From JAWPMV01 sp039819665 (GTDB lineage Bacteria; Bacteroidota; Bacteroidia; J057): 64,000 bases of DNA. Below the pieces are notes generated by a model, which did no database searches, was not told the origin of the DNA, and saw nothing but the letters and a program-made list of their open reading frames with translations. The position numbers were made by a program, and so were the translations under genes. Location of the stretch: contig JBCBRM010000019.1 in assembly GCA_039819665.1 (NCBI GenBank), positions 1 to 64,000 on the forward strand, written 5' to 3'. This document shows positions 10,201-18,093 of the stretch, piece after piece; position 1 is the first letter of the stretch; each line of letters begins with the position of its first letter.

Positions 10201-12527
10201 GGAAAGGCTATATCGATATAAACCGTATCAAAGGCCTGTGCATTAGAGGTACAAGGAGCATCATCCCCCACCCCTATAATGAGTTCTATAGTTTGGTTTA
10301 CGAAATCACAGGAAGGTGTCCAACAAATCTGACCCGTAACAGGATTATTTCCATTTAAGCTAAAGGAAGGTCCATCTGGGTCATTGAAAATCGTACTGAC
10401 TGTAAAGGCATTCAGATTATCTCCCAAATTCAAATCACTGGCCACATAGTCATAACAGAAAGCATCATTGGCATTGACGAAGATGGTATCATTGCTAAAA
10501 GAGTTTCCGCTGAGGTCAGCAACTATATCGGGTGGATCATTGGGGGGAACGGCTACAGAAACATAGACTGTATCAAAAGCTTCTCCTATACTGGAACAAA
10601 CCCCAGGATCATTTACCTTGAAAATGAAGGGAACCACTTGATTTTCATAATCACAAGAAGGTGTCCAACATACCTGCCCTTGAAGTGGATTATTTCCGGT
10701 AGTAGTTAATGTCGGAGGATTAGGATCATTGAAAATTGGACTCAGGGTTGATAGCGTAATGATGTCCCCCAAATTGGGATCAGTTGCAACAAAATCGAAG
10801 CAAAGGTTATCTAGTGCTGATACAAAGATGGTGTCATTGCTGAATACGTTTGCACTCAGATCAGTAACAATACTCGGCGGCGCATTAGGTGGGGATTCAA
10901 TTCTTACGAAAAGGGTATTATTGGCGGGCTGCGAATTGGTACAAGTTGTGATATCCGAAGCAGCGATAGAAAGCTCCACCGTTTGACCTTCAAAATCACA
11001 ACCGGGTGTCCAACATATTTCACCTACCAGAGGATCCTGAGTCAGAATATTGAAGCTAGGTCCATTCGGACTATTAAAGATGGCACTATTTGCAAAGGCA
11101 AATAGTATATCATCCGGATTAGGATCCGTTACATCGAATTGGTAACAGAAACTGTTTCCTGCATTGATAATTATGGTGTCATTACTGACTTGCAAACCTG
11201 ATAAATCAGGCGTGATTGTCGGAGGTTGGTTGGGAGGAACGTCTATGATCACCCAAACGGTATCAAAAACATCCCCCACATTCTGACAATCTCCAATATC
11301 AAATCCACCTACAATAAGCGGGATGGTATCACCATCATATCCACAGGAAGGATTCCAACAAACCTGACCTGTGATAGGATTGACCCCGCTGAAGTTAAAA
11401 GTTGCTGCTGGCGGGAAGAAGTTTCCATTTCCAAAAGCAGCACTTACTGTATAGGCTGAAAGAACATCTCCTGGAATAGTATCTTGTAAAGTCACATCAT
11501 AACAGAAAGGGACTCCAGCTGTCGCAAAAATGGTGTCCCCATCATTGGAGGTTGTCAAGCCTGCAGTATTATGAGTAATCTGTGGGGGTACTCCCTGAGG
11601 CAAACAATTGATAATATGTATCTGGAAGTCTCGGCGGTTTTCACTGAGCAGAACTCCATTTCTATATTCAAATACTGATATCGCAAAAACAAATATCCCC
11701 GTCTGATTGGGGGTTACGGTCATAAAGCCTGATTGTGCATCAATCACAAAATCACCTGAGCCAAAAGGATCATCGAAGCTAAATCCGGGCAAGAAAGGTA
11801 CTGTAGCATAAGGAGGAGGCCCCATAGGGTTGTTGAAAGGATCAACGGTTGGGTCAGGCCCACCTTGCATGGGATTTCCGGTTCCTCTTCCTGCTGTATT
11901 CAAACCTGAATAAGGATCTACAATTCTGTAAACAAGGCTATCTCCATCTATATCTGTTGCCGAGTGGTCAAAACTAAATTGCTGATTTACACAGAGGAAA
12001 ATCGGCGGTACCTCATCAAAGGTCGGCATATTGTTACAGTTGGCATCATTCGGATCGGGTACATGGGCGAGGTAGGTAATCCCCTGCCCTAGCGGATTCG
12101 CCAAATTATCGATGGCCTGATTCCTACAACATCGAGACCACCCCAGATCATATCCCCCTGCTCGAGGAGGTAAGGTTACTATCTCCTCATAAATCCCTTC
12201 TTCAACACATATTCGAGGGGTTTGAGCCACACAGTCCGGTAAATCATCTGGAACGATTTGTGGGGTGTTTGGGGGAGCGGTTATAGTTACCGTTTGAATG
12301 TGAGTACCATTAGGTCCTGCATTTGCGGGAAAGACAAATAAGGTAATCGAGGCGTCAAAAGGTGCCTGGCCGTTTATACAATCCCGGTAAAGTTTGAGGG
12401 TGACTTTGTATTCGTGGTTCACAGAATCTATACATTCATAGAAAAGTTCAGAGCCCACGATGTGAGTCGCTTTTCCGTTGAAAGTGAGAAATGTGAGGCA
12501 CACTAACGTTGCGAATAGTCGCTTCAT
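7209..12527 (-). CDS. Giant exported repeat protein with PKD domains and type B T9SS C-terminal domain
   Basis: The 1772-residue protein begins with a signal peptide (MKRLFATLVCLTFLTFNGKA). An N-terminal domain (about 22-310) is followed by six tandem copies of a ~115-residue beta module with the repeated words SNDTIFV, FCYDF, CWTPSCDY and FDTVYV (DNA about 9497-11590). Six shorter Cys-containing SprB-like units follow (xAGxDxxxCxGD ... TTYT), then two PKD domains with WDFGDG. The C-terminus is the gliding-motility-associated CHU_C domain (IPNVFSPNGDGIND), the sorting signal for type IX secretion. It should be an exported, cell-surface or secreted adhesin-like protein. It is monocistronic with its own terminator. 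The exact ligand or role is unknown. Confidence 0.85.
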   Translation of the reverse strand: MKRLFATLVCLTFLTFNGKATHIVGSELFYECIDSVNHEYKVTLKLYRDCINGQAPFDASITLFVFPANAGPNGTHIQTVTITAPPNTPQIVPDDLPDCVAQTPRICVEEGIYEEIVTLPPRAGGYDLGWSRCCRNQAIDNLANPLGQGITYLAHVPDPNDANCNNMPTFDEVPPIFLCVNQQFSFDHSATDIDGDSLVYRIVDPYSGLNTAGRGTGNPMQGGPDPTVDPFNNPMGPPPYATVPFLPGFSFDDPFGSGDFVIDAQSGFMTVTPNQTGIFVFAISVFEYRNGVLLSENRRDFQIHIINCLPQGVPPQITHNTAGLTTSNDGDTIFATAGVPFCYDVTLQDTIPGDVLSAYTVSAAFGNGNFFPPAATFNFSGVNPITGQVCWNPSCGYDGDTIPLIVGGFDIGDCQNVGDVFDTVWVIIDVPPNQPPTITPDLSGLQVSNDTIIINAGNSFCYQFDVTDPNPDDILFAFANSAIFNSPNGPSFNILTQDPLVGEICWTPGCDFEGQTVELSIAASDITTCTNSQPANNTLFVRIESPPNAPPSIVTDLSANVFSNDTIFVSALDNLCFDFVATDPNLGDIITLSTLSPIFNDPNPPTLTTTGNNPLQGQVCWTPSCDYENQVVPFIFKVNDPGVCSSIGEAFDTVYVSVAVPPNDPPDIVADLSGNSFSNDTIFVNANDAFCYDYVASDLNLGDNLNAFTVSTIFNDPDGPSFSLNGNNPVTGQICWTPSCDFVNQTIELIIGVGDDAPCTSNAQAFDTVYIDIAFPPNDPPETFANLANLTTDGDTIFVDPQESFCFNLNFTDPNIADTLTAFAISPIFSQPDGPSFTFQGVNPASAQVCWTPSCDYEGQLIELVFRVEDNGDCDNILEDFDTVFVKLSDPNTIAPDVGHDLSMNPNVAGDTVFIEIGSGMCYDFFVADNTPENGVDFVHDFDFATLAGTNLTLTSLDFVQRNDSIIGTVCFASDCSNGGSVFRSVITGSDKETCPPFASNSDTVFIKVNTDFRSFAGNDLAFCEGTGGVQLNVTPIGGTAPYFFEWGCDDPNGACGLSSPAISNPIVNPTDTTTYFVQVTDRNGCTSEIDGVQVNVKKLPIADAGPDQFLCEDGIGTNLNVSILNPIEAPGPYVYTWSPAATLNDPSLVNPRANPTQTTIYTVVVSSANGCTSDNTTLDTLSTITVNVNDKPVVSTGPTVDICFGDTTMLRGFASQGGPDYQFVWTPSTGLDDSTSQTPMASPPQTTTYSLVAWSNGCQSDAEQLTVVVHTLPTTDPGLVAEICGGDSVQLNGIASSEPGATHTYQWTPAIGLNDASSATPMASPSITTTYTLVATSNFGCESPEYNIDVNVLPAPQAFAGVDSFLCRGDSIALQGSHTIIGGPPTGPVFYNWDPSPTLSLPTIPGPNAGPTATTVYTLTVSTGSCSTTDEVKIDVFDEVIAVASADTSRICEGDSVQLFVSGGTPASTYTWTPGTTIGNPSEENPRVAPNQTTVYYVTVTQGTCSGMDSVQIDVNPAPGGDFFASQDSGCNDLTIAFLENSTSGTNYIWDFGDGSPISNESNPEHTYTSPGVYTASFQAIGMGGCISDIQTKEITVFPAGMADFVSSPDLGAELPLPNVEIQFTNQSTDAFSFLWDFGDGNFSTEENPLHVYNEAGEYTVTLTITDAGGCTDVIQYGPYKIFIPGLLIPNVFSPNGDGINDNFRITYDGKEVFTIKVYDRWGRLMFEDENSPVNGWNGKASNGQDASDGVYYYSINIGKKTFTGNVTLLR

Positions 12528-12920
12528 TGTTGGAAAGTTAGCTTGTTCTCAGAGGTCAAAATGTGAGTTAAGAAACGAACAGCGAGCTACTTGTCAGATT
12601 ATGGACAAAGGCTTGTGTTTTCTTATACTTTAACGTCTTTGGCTGTTATTTCGCTGCTCTGTCTCCTTATCCTGAGACAAATGAAACTGAATTGCCCCTA
12701 ACGTTGTTTTTGAAAAAGTAAACATTATTAAATTACAAATTTTCCCAAGAATAATCATAAACATTAAATGCCGGATAATTCTTTTACATATATGGTAAAA
12801 GCTGAGGATGAGGAGGGTAAATAAAAGGTATAGAAAATACCAAAACTTTCAGTAACTTTTGAAAGTTTATGTATAAATTGTAAGCACAAGCGAAGAAAAT
12901 AATGTACTTTTACAGCTAAT
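12528..12920. other. AT-rich divergent intergenic region
   Basis: The 393 bp between the divergent surface-protein and polyprenyl-synthase genes is AT-rich and holds no convincing ORF or RNA. A weak -7-like TACTTTTA at 12905-12912 lies just before the 12921 ATG. No other signal stands out. Confidence 0.5.
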
Positions 12921-13895
12921 ATGTCAGAAGCTCTAAAAAGCATACAGGCTCCTATAGCACAGGAATTGGTTTACTTTGATAAGTACTTCAAGTCAGCTAT
13001 GAAAACCGATGTGGCTTTGATGGATAGAGTAATGCGCTATCTTATCAAGACCAAAGGAAAGCAAATGAGACCTATGATGGTCTTGTTTAGTGCAAATATC
13101 TGTGGAGGGATTAATCCTTCTACTTATAGAGGGGCTGCTCTGGTGGAGCTTTTTCATACCGCAAGTTTGATTCACGACGATGTGGTAGATGATTCAGATC
13201 GGAGAAGAGGGTTCTTTTCTCTAAATGCCCTTTGGAAAAATAAGATCGCTGTTCTCGTCGGCGACTTTTTACTTTCCAGAGGTATGTTGATGTCTTTGGA
13301 GCACAATGATTATGACCTTCTCAAAATCTTTTCAAATGCTGTAAAACTGATTACCGAAGGGGAATTGTTGCAAATGGAAAAAGCCCGAAAGCTAAATATA
13401 GATGAAGCCGTTTACTTGAAAATCATCAAACATAAGACTGCTTCTCTCTTTGCCTGCTGTTGTGAAACGGGAGCGGCCAGCGCTACTGATGATGATGAGA
13501 AGATCAAAAAAATGCGCGACTTTGGGCTAAAAGTTGGAATCGCCTACCAAATCAAAGATGATTTGTTTGATTATGGTACTGATGATGTCGGAAAACCTCT
13601 TGCAATAGATATAAAGGAGCGAAAAATGACCCTCCCTCTGATCCATGTACTTAATAAATCCAGCTGGAAGGAGCGCCGCAAGGTGATCAATATTGTTCGC
13701 AATCATAATACCGATCCCAAGAAGGTTGGATACGTAATAAACTTCGTCAAAGAGAACAATGGTATCAGCTATTCGGAGGAAGTCATGCACCAATATGTGG
13801 AGGAGGCTCGTGAGATTCTCAACACCTTTGATGACACTCCTGCCCGCCGGTCCCTTCATGAATTGATTAACTACGCCATCATGAGAAAGAAATAG
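12921..13895 (+). CDS. Polyprenyl diphosphate synthase (trans-isoprenyl transferase)
   Basis: The 324-residue protein has both Asp-rich motifs of the trans-prenyltransferase family (PF00348): DDVVDD at 86-91, followed by RRG, and the second KDDLFD at 212-217. Lys44 and Lys47 in KTKGKQMRP are the expected diphosphate-binding region. It elongates isopentenyl diphosphate units in the cytoplasm, most likely to the side chain of menaquinone, as in other Bacteroidota (octaprenyl- or heptaprenyl-type; chain length is not readable with confidence). It is not in an obvious operon; 141 bp separate it from the next gene. Confidence 0.88.
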   Translation: MSEALKSIQAPIAQELVYFDKYFKSAMKTDVALMDRVMRYLIKTKGKQMRPMMVLFSANICGGINPSTYRGAALVELFHTASLIHDDVVDDSDRRRGFFSLNALWKNKIAVLVGDFLLSRGMLMSLEHNDYDLLKIFSNAVKLITEGELLQMEKARKLNIDEAVYLKIIKHKTASLFACCCETGAASATDDDEKIKKMRDFGLKVGIAYQIKDDLFDYGTDDVGKPLAIDIKERKMTLPLIHVLNKSSWKERRKVINIVRNHNTDPKKVGYVINFVKENNGISYSEEVMHQYVEEAREILNTFDDTPARRSLHELINYAIMRKK

Positions 13896-13951
13896 CTTTT
13901 TCTCTGGCTATCAGCTAGATATCTCGATTATAATCGGCTGTTGATATTTTC

Positions 13952-13959
13952 TACATTTG
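13952..13959 (+). promoter_or_regulatory. Candidate -7 box (TACATTTG) before the small lipoprotein gene
   Basis: The octamer fits the Bacteroidota TAnnTTTG consensus exactly and would give a leader of about 70 nt before the ATG at 14037. A perfect 12-bp palindrome, CGATTATAATCG, lies just upstream at 13925-13936. The -33 element is unclear. Confidence 0.45.
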
Positions 13960-14036
13960 ATCTAATTATGGGTTTAAATATTTGCAATAGTCGAATTAAT
14001 TGGGTTTATTTGGCTCGAACCAAATTAATTAAACAA

Positions 14037-14336
14037 ATGAAAGCAAAGTTTTTAAACTTTTTAGCTATTTCCCTCATGTTCAGCTTGTTTGCTTTTGGAT
14101 GTCAAGAGACTAAGAAAGCAGCAAACGATGCCGCAGATGCAGTAGAAAATGTTGCAGAAGATGCAGCTGATGCTGCCGGCGATGCAATGGACGCAGCTGG
14201 TGATGCTGTTGAGAATGCAGCAGAAGCTGCTGGCGATGCCATGGAAGATGCTGCTGAAGCAGTTGATTCAACTATGGAAGAAGCCAAAGAAGCCAAAGAA
14301 GCTGTTAAAGAAGCGGTAGAGGGAGAAGGAAATTAA
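14037..14336 (+). CDS. Small Ala/Asp/Glu-rich putative lipoprotein
   Basis: I place the start at the ATG at 14037 because it gives a clean export signal (MKAKFLNFLAISLMFSLFAF) ending at GC, a probable lipidated Cys at about residue 22; the longer frame from 13941 runs through the promoter. The lipobox is atypical (no Leu at -3). The mature part is about 75 residues of near-repetitive heptad/undecad units (DAADAV, DAMDAA, DAVENAA, DAMEDAAEAV), predicted to form a long amphipathic or coiled-coil helix rich in Ala and acidic residues. It resembles small Lpp- or LEA-like helical envelope proteins but homology is not claimed. It is followed directly by a strong terminator. Confidence 0.7.
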   Translation: MKAKFLNFLAISLMFSLFAFGCQETKKAANDAADAVENVAEDAADAAGDAMDAAGDAVENAAEAAGDAMEDAAEAVDSTMEEAKEAKEAVKEAVEGEGN

Positions 14337-14358
14337 TCTCAATCCCGTTACACACACA

Positions 14359-14389
14359 AAAAGGCTCATCTCCGGATGAGCCTTTTTTT
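14359..14389 (+). terminator. Rho-independent terminator
   Basis: A perfect 10-bp stem (AAGGCTCATC / GATGAGCCTT) with a TCCG loop is followed by a T run, 22 bp after the lipoprotein gene stop. Confidence 0.9.
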
Positions 14390-14478
14390 ATGTAATACCC
14401 GATAGTTTATAGATTAAAATTTACAATCTATTGTAATTAATTTTAAGCCGCTTATGATAAACGAATACAGGGTATTGC

Positions 14479-16977
14479 ATGAAAAAAGCCGGGGAAGAAA
14501 AAATCAGGTCTGCAACTAGTACGGGCCTTTTATCAAATATCACCCATAAACTAAAGCTTTCTACTGGCATCATCTCAAGTGCGGGCATTATTATGGCCGC
14601 AATCCTATATAGTGTTGATTTTTCCTGGATCTCCGTAGGGAAGACTTACCAACTTAAGGGTACTGTCGTTCGGGATCTCAATAAAAATGGGAGCAAAGAG
14701 GCTGAGGATTTGCCGATTAGTAATGTAAACATTCGGGTTTATAGTGATCTCAATAAAAATGGGAGCGTAGATCCTTATGATTTGTATTTAGGGCAAAGCT
14801 TTACAGGCACAAAAGGAGATTTTTCTTTTGAACTTCCAGAGACAAACACCTTTTATGTACGGCCCAAAGTTTTTGGACAGTATGGGGGCTGGGATACAAA
14901 TAACAGCTTTAGCCTAACTTTTGAGAATGCTGAACTTCAACATATCAGGAAGATCAAAAGTATTTGGCTGGAAGTTTATCCGTATGAATCCAATTCAGAT
15001 TTCGCCATCACAGAAATTAGGCTAAAAGGGGGAAAGAAAAAGCTTAGGTGGAACCACCAACCCTGGAAAGTTGGGGAAAACTACCAGAGTCCTGATATCA
15101 AAAAACTGTTGAAGCCTCTCCTGAATTCCAGGAAGTCTGTGGATAAATTTCAACTGGAATTTAAGTTTATGGAGGGAATCTCAGCCCGAAAAATTAAAGC
15201 AGATGTATATCTCCACATAAAATTTGAGAATACAGATACGCCCTACTTACTGGCCTTCGAAAATGGTCTGGATAAAAAAGGAACTCCCATCCATGCGGTT
15301 CAGTGCCTTAGCAATCAAACGCATGAAAATCTAATACTTTCCTATACAGGAAAACCATCTCAATGCCTGCTTCAAAATACTCAGGGACAATTGATCCTGT
15401 TCAATCGAAATACCGAGGTAGGAGTTTCCTTAAATAGCCAACTGGACTTGGATAGGTATCCCCTGATTGCAGATCCTCAAAGTGCATCCTGGTGGAGGAT
15501 AGAAGGAGAATATTTTCAATGGATAGACAGTCGAAATGATCTCATCAGAGAAGAAAAACTTGGGTTGGCATTTTGTACTGCGGAAATTAGTTGTCTTAAA
15601 GCCTATGCTTATCATGCTTTGGCAGATGAAATCTGGCTTTGGGATCAGGAGGATAAATTGTGGAAATTTCCTCTATACAGAGAAGCCCAATTCCTTAAGG
15701 CAGGCATACCAATACTTGTCACGGATTGGAGAGAAAAAATGCCTTCTTTTCCGGGTGAAATTTATCGTATGGCGATCAATCCTGAAACAGATGAAATCTA
15801 TTTCCTGACAAGAAATAAAGGCAGTCTCATCGCTTTAAATAAAATTAAGATAAACGGTTCTTCCTACCGTCCATTAGGTCCCATACTTGATGCTGGAAAA
15901 GCCCTTGAAAACATTACCGGATTTGAAGTTCGTCCGGGAGGGGATATTTGGATCATGAATAACCATGTAGAAGAAGAGAGCCATGAGATTTTCAAGATTG
16001 ATCCAGACTATCAGTTATTGACCTTAATCAGCAAGCAGAAAACGCTGGAAAAAATCAGCAATTGTTCCTGTATGTCAGAGGCTCCTTATCAGATTCGTAC
16101 GCGTGTATATGATGATAAAAATCTCAATGAAAAACTTGATTCAGATGAAAGATACCTTCAGAACGTAGGTATGAAGGTTAAATCGCATAATGCGAAGGAG
16201 GATCAAGGGGTAAAAATACATCCTAATGAGCAAGGGGATTACATTTACAGGACCTATAAAAAGGGTATGACGGAATTTCAACTAGATGAAGAAAGTTTAC
16301 CCGATGGATATGTGAGCAGTAGTTACAGCTCGATCATCGTATCCCACATGGCAACTCTGAGTGGAACTCGATATCAACCTGCAAATTTTGCGGTAAGTCA
16401 TATTTCCAATAGCCCCAACATCAGGTGGGCAGGAATTAGAGGGAAATTGTCAGCAGGAGGAGTTCAATTGGAATGGGCCACTTCCAAAGAGGTGAATGCA
16501 AAAGTCTTTGAAGTTCTACGATCTGAAGATGGGATCCATTACGAATCGATTGGAGGAGTAGAACCCATAGGTAATCATGAAGAGATGCAGGAGTATCAAT
16601 ACAAAGATTACCTGATAGATGATGTGGAAACTTCCATCCTTGCCTATAGAATAAAAATGAAAGGCGGGTTGGGAAAGAGTGCCTTTAGTCCGGTAACAAA
16701 AATTGTGGTGAGTCAAGCGGATGAAGGACTCGATCTGGATGTACGTGTTCATCCCTCAAATGAATCCATCAAGCTGAGTTATCAGGTCTTGAAACCGGGA
16801 CCCTCTGAAATCAGAATTTTGAATCTCACCGGGAATGTGATGCAGACGATTCCCGTTCAATTGAGTCGGAATGGAGCGGAGGAAAATGTAGAGGTAAAAG
16901 GATGGGCGAAAGGCATGTATTATGCCCAATTACGGAATGGCAAGAATTCCATTATGCGGAGGTGGGTATTGAAATAA
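14479..16977 (+). CDS. Exported protein with SdrD/Cna-B-like modules and type A-like sorting tail
   Basis: The 832-residue protein has an unusually long charged N-region (about 30 residues) before one hydrophobic segment (STGIISSAGIIMAAILYS), then two Asp/Asn-rich calcium-loop-like words (DLNKNGS at about 69 and 92) in a Cna-B/SdrD-like domain (about 55-140). A middle region may be propeller-like. A second short module of the same kind follows (about 540-620, DKNLNEKLDSDE), then a C-terminal ~75-residue domain ending KGWAKGMYYAQLRNG and RRWVLK, the shape of type A type IX sorting domains. It should be exported to the surface. It runs convergent to the glycosyltransferase with only 3 bp between stops. 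Ligand and role are unknown. Confidence 0.7.
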   Translation: MKKAGEEKIRSATSTGLLSNITHKLKLSTGIISSAGIIMAAILYSVDFSWISVGKTYQLKGTVVRDLNKNGSKEAEDLPISNVNIRVYSDLNKNGSVDPYDLYLGQSFTGTKGDFSFELPETNTFYVRPKVFGQYGGWDTNNSFSLTFENAELQHIRKIKSIWLEVYPYESNSDFAITEIRLKGGKKKLRWNHQPWKVGENYQSPDIKKLLKPLLNSRKSVDKFQLEFKFMEGISARKIKADVYLHIKFENTDTPYLLAFENGLDKKGTPIHAVQCLSNQTHENLILSYTGKPSQCLLQNTQGQLILFNRNTEVGVSLNSQLDLDRYPLIADPQSASWWRIEGEYFQWIDSRNDLIREEKLGLAFCTAEISCLKAYAYHALADEIWLWDQEDKLWKFPLYREAQFLKAGIPILVTDWREKMPSFPGEIYRMAINPETDEIYFLTRNKGSLIALNKIKINGSSYRPLGPILDAGKALENITGFEVRPGGDIWIMNNHVEEESHEIFKIDPDYQLLTLISKQKTLEKISNCSCMSEAPYQIRTRVYDDKNLNEKLDSDERYLQNVGMKVKSHNAKEDQGVKIHPNEQGDYIYRTYKKGMTEFQLDEESLPDGYVSSSYSSIIVSHMATLSGTRYQPANFAVSHISNSPNIRWAGIRGKLSAGGVQLEWATSKEVNAKVFEVLRSEDGIHYESIGGVEPIGNHEEMQEYQYKDYLIDDVETSILAYRIKMKGGLGKSAFSPVTKIVVSQADEGLDLDVRVHPSNESIKLSYQVLKPGPSEIRILNLTGNVMQTIPVQLSRNGAEENVEVKGWAKGMYYAQLRNGKNSIMRRWVLK

Positions 16978-16980
16978 GAC

Positions 16981-18090
16981 TCATAGACTATTATAGATAT
17001 TTTCCAGTTGTTTTGTGAGGGTTTTGCCGTGGAAGCGTTTTACATAGTCAGCTCCTTTTTCTATCATTTGGGAAGCTAGTTTCTCATCCGTCAAAACTTT
17101 CCCTATCGCTGCAGAAATCTCCTCAATTTTCTTCGGGTCAATATAAAGAGAGTTTGGACCACCAGCTTCGGGAAGGGAAGAAGTTTGAGAAGTAATTACA
17201 GGGGTGTGGCTCCATAAAGCTTCAATAACTGGAATTCCGAAGCCTTCAAAGTGGGAAGGATAGATCAAGGCTTTCGCTTCCTGATAAAGGGCTGGGAAAT
17301 CAGCGAAAGGAACTCCTTCGCAAAATACGAATAGCTTCTCAAGCTTCTTTTGAGCAATATATTCCTGCACTTTCTGCTTGTAGGACTTTCCTTCCCCCAC
17401 AATCAATAAGGGAATCTTAAGATCAGCTGGAAGCATCTCTATAGCTTGTACCAGGCCCAGTAAATTCTTCCTCTCAATAATTGAACCCACATATAGGAGG
17501 TAGTCTTTGGGAAGCTGATGCTTATCGAGGATCAGCTGATTTTCTGCCCTTGAATTCAACCGATAAAATTGCTCATCACAGGCTTGATACAGAACCTCTA
17601 TCTTTTCCTCAGGTGTTTGGTAGAAATGAATGAGATCAGCTTTGGTGCTCTCGCTTATGGCCAGAATTTTATCTGCATGTTCGGCTGCATACTTAAACTT
17701 CCAATTATAGATTTTGCGGTCGATGAAAGGATACAAGTGAGGATGATGGAGAAAGATCAGGTCATGCATGCTCACGACGCTTTTAATTCCCTTCTCCCCT
17801 AGCCCTATCGGAATTTCATGACTCAGTCCATGATAGATATCGATCCCATCTCTTTGGAGATCTTTGCAAATGCCTCGACTTCTCCAAAGCATTCCCTTTC
17901 CATTGTGTTGATGATAGGGTTCTGTCAAAAATTCCTGAACACGGACATGAGAAGGTAGCTTGGGAGAATACAAATGCAGCTCCCATTCCTTATTCGCATA
18001 TTGCGAAAGGTTGCTTAGCAGACTTCTGCTGTAGTTTCCCAGGCCGGTAAAATTGTGAAAGAGTCGTTTTGCGTCGAATCCTACTTTCAT
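16981..18090 (-). CDS. GT4-family glycosyltransferase
   Basis: The 369-residue protein has the GT-B fold pattern of family 1/4 glycosyltransferases. The N-terminal acceptor domain has GLGNYSRSL at about 16-24, the middle GSIIERKNLLGLVQAI starts the donor domain, and the donor-binding motif is EGFGIPVIEA at about 278-287 followed by SLPEAGG. It should transfer a nucleotide-activated sugar, probably for an exopolysaccharide or glycolipid; the sugar cannot be told. It follows the GCS2-CBS gene by 3 bp on the same strand, so they are co-transcribed. Confidence 0.85.
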   Translation of the reverse strand: MKVGFDAKRLFHNFTGLGNYSRSLLSNLSQYANKEWELHLYSPKLPSHVRVQEFLTEPYHQHNGKGMLWRSRGICKDLQRDGIDIYHGLSHEIPIGLGEKGIKSVVSMHDLIFLHHPHLYPFIDRKIYNWKFKYAAEHADKILAISESTKADLIHFYQTPEEKIEVLYQACDEQFYRLNSRAENQLILDKHQLPKDYLLYVGSIIERKNLLGLVQAIEMLPADLKIPLLIVGEGKSYKQKVQEYIAQKKLEKLFVFCEGVPFADFPALYQEAKALIYPSHFEGFGIPVIEALWSHTPVITSQTSSLPEAGGPNSLYIDPKKIEEISAAIGKVLTDEKLASQMIEKGADYVKRFHGKTLTKQLENIYNSL

Positions 18091-18093
18091 AAA

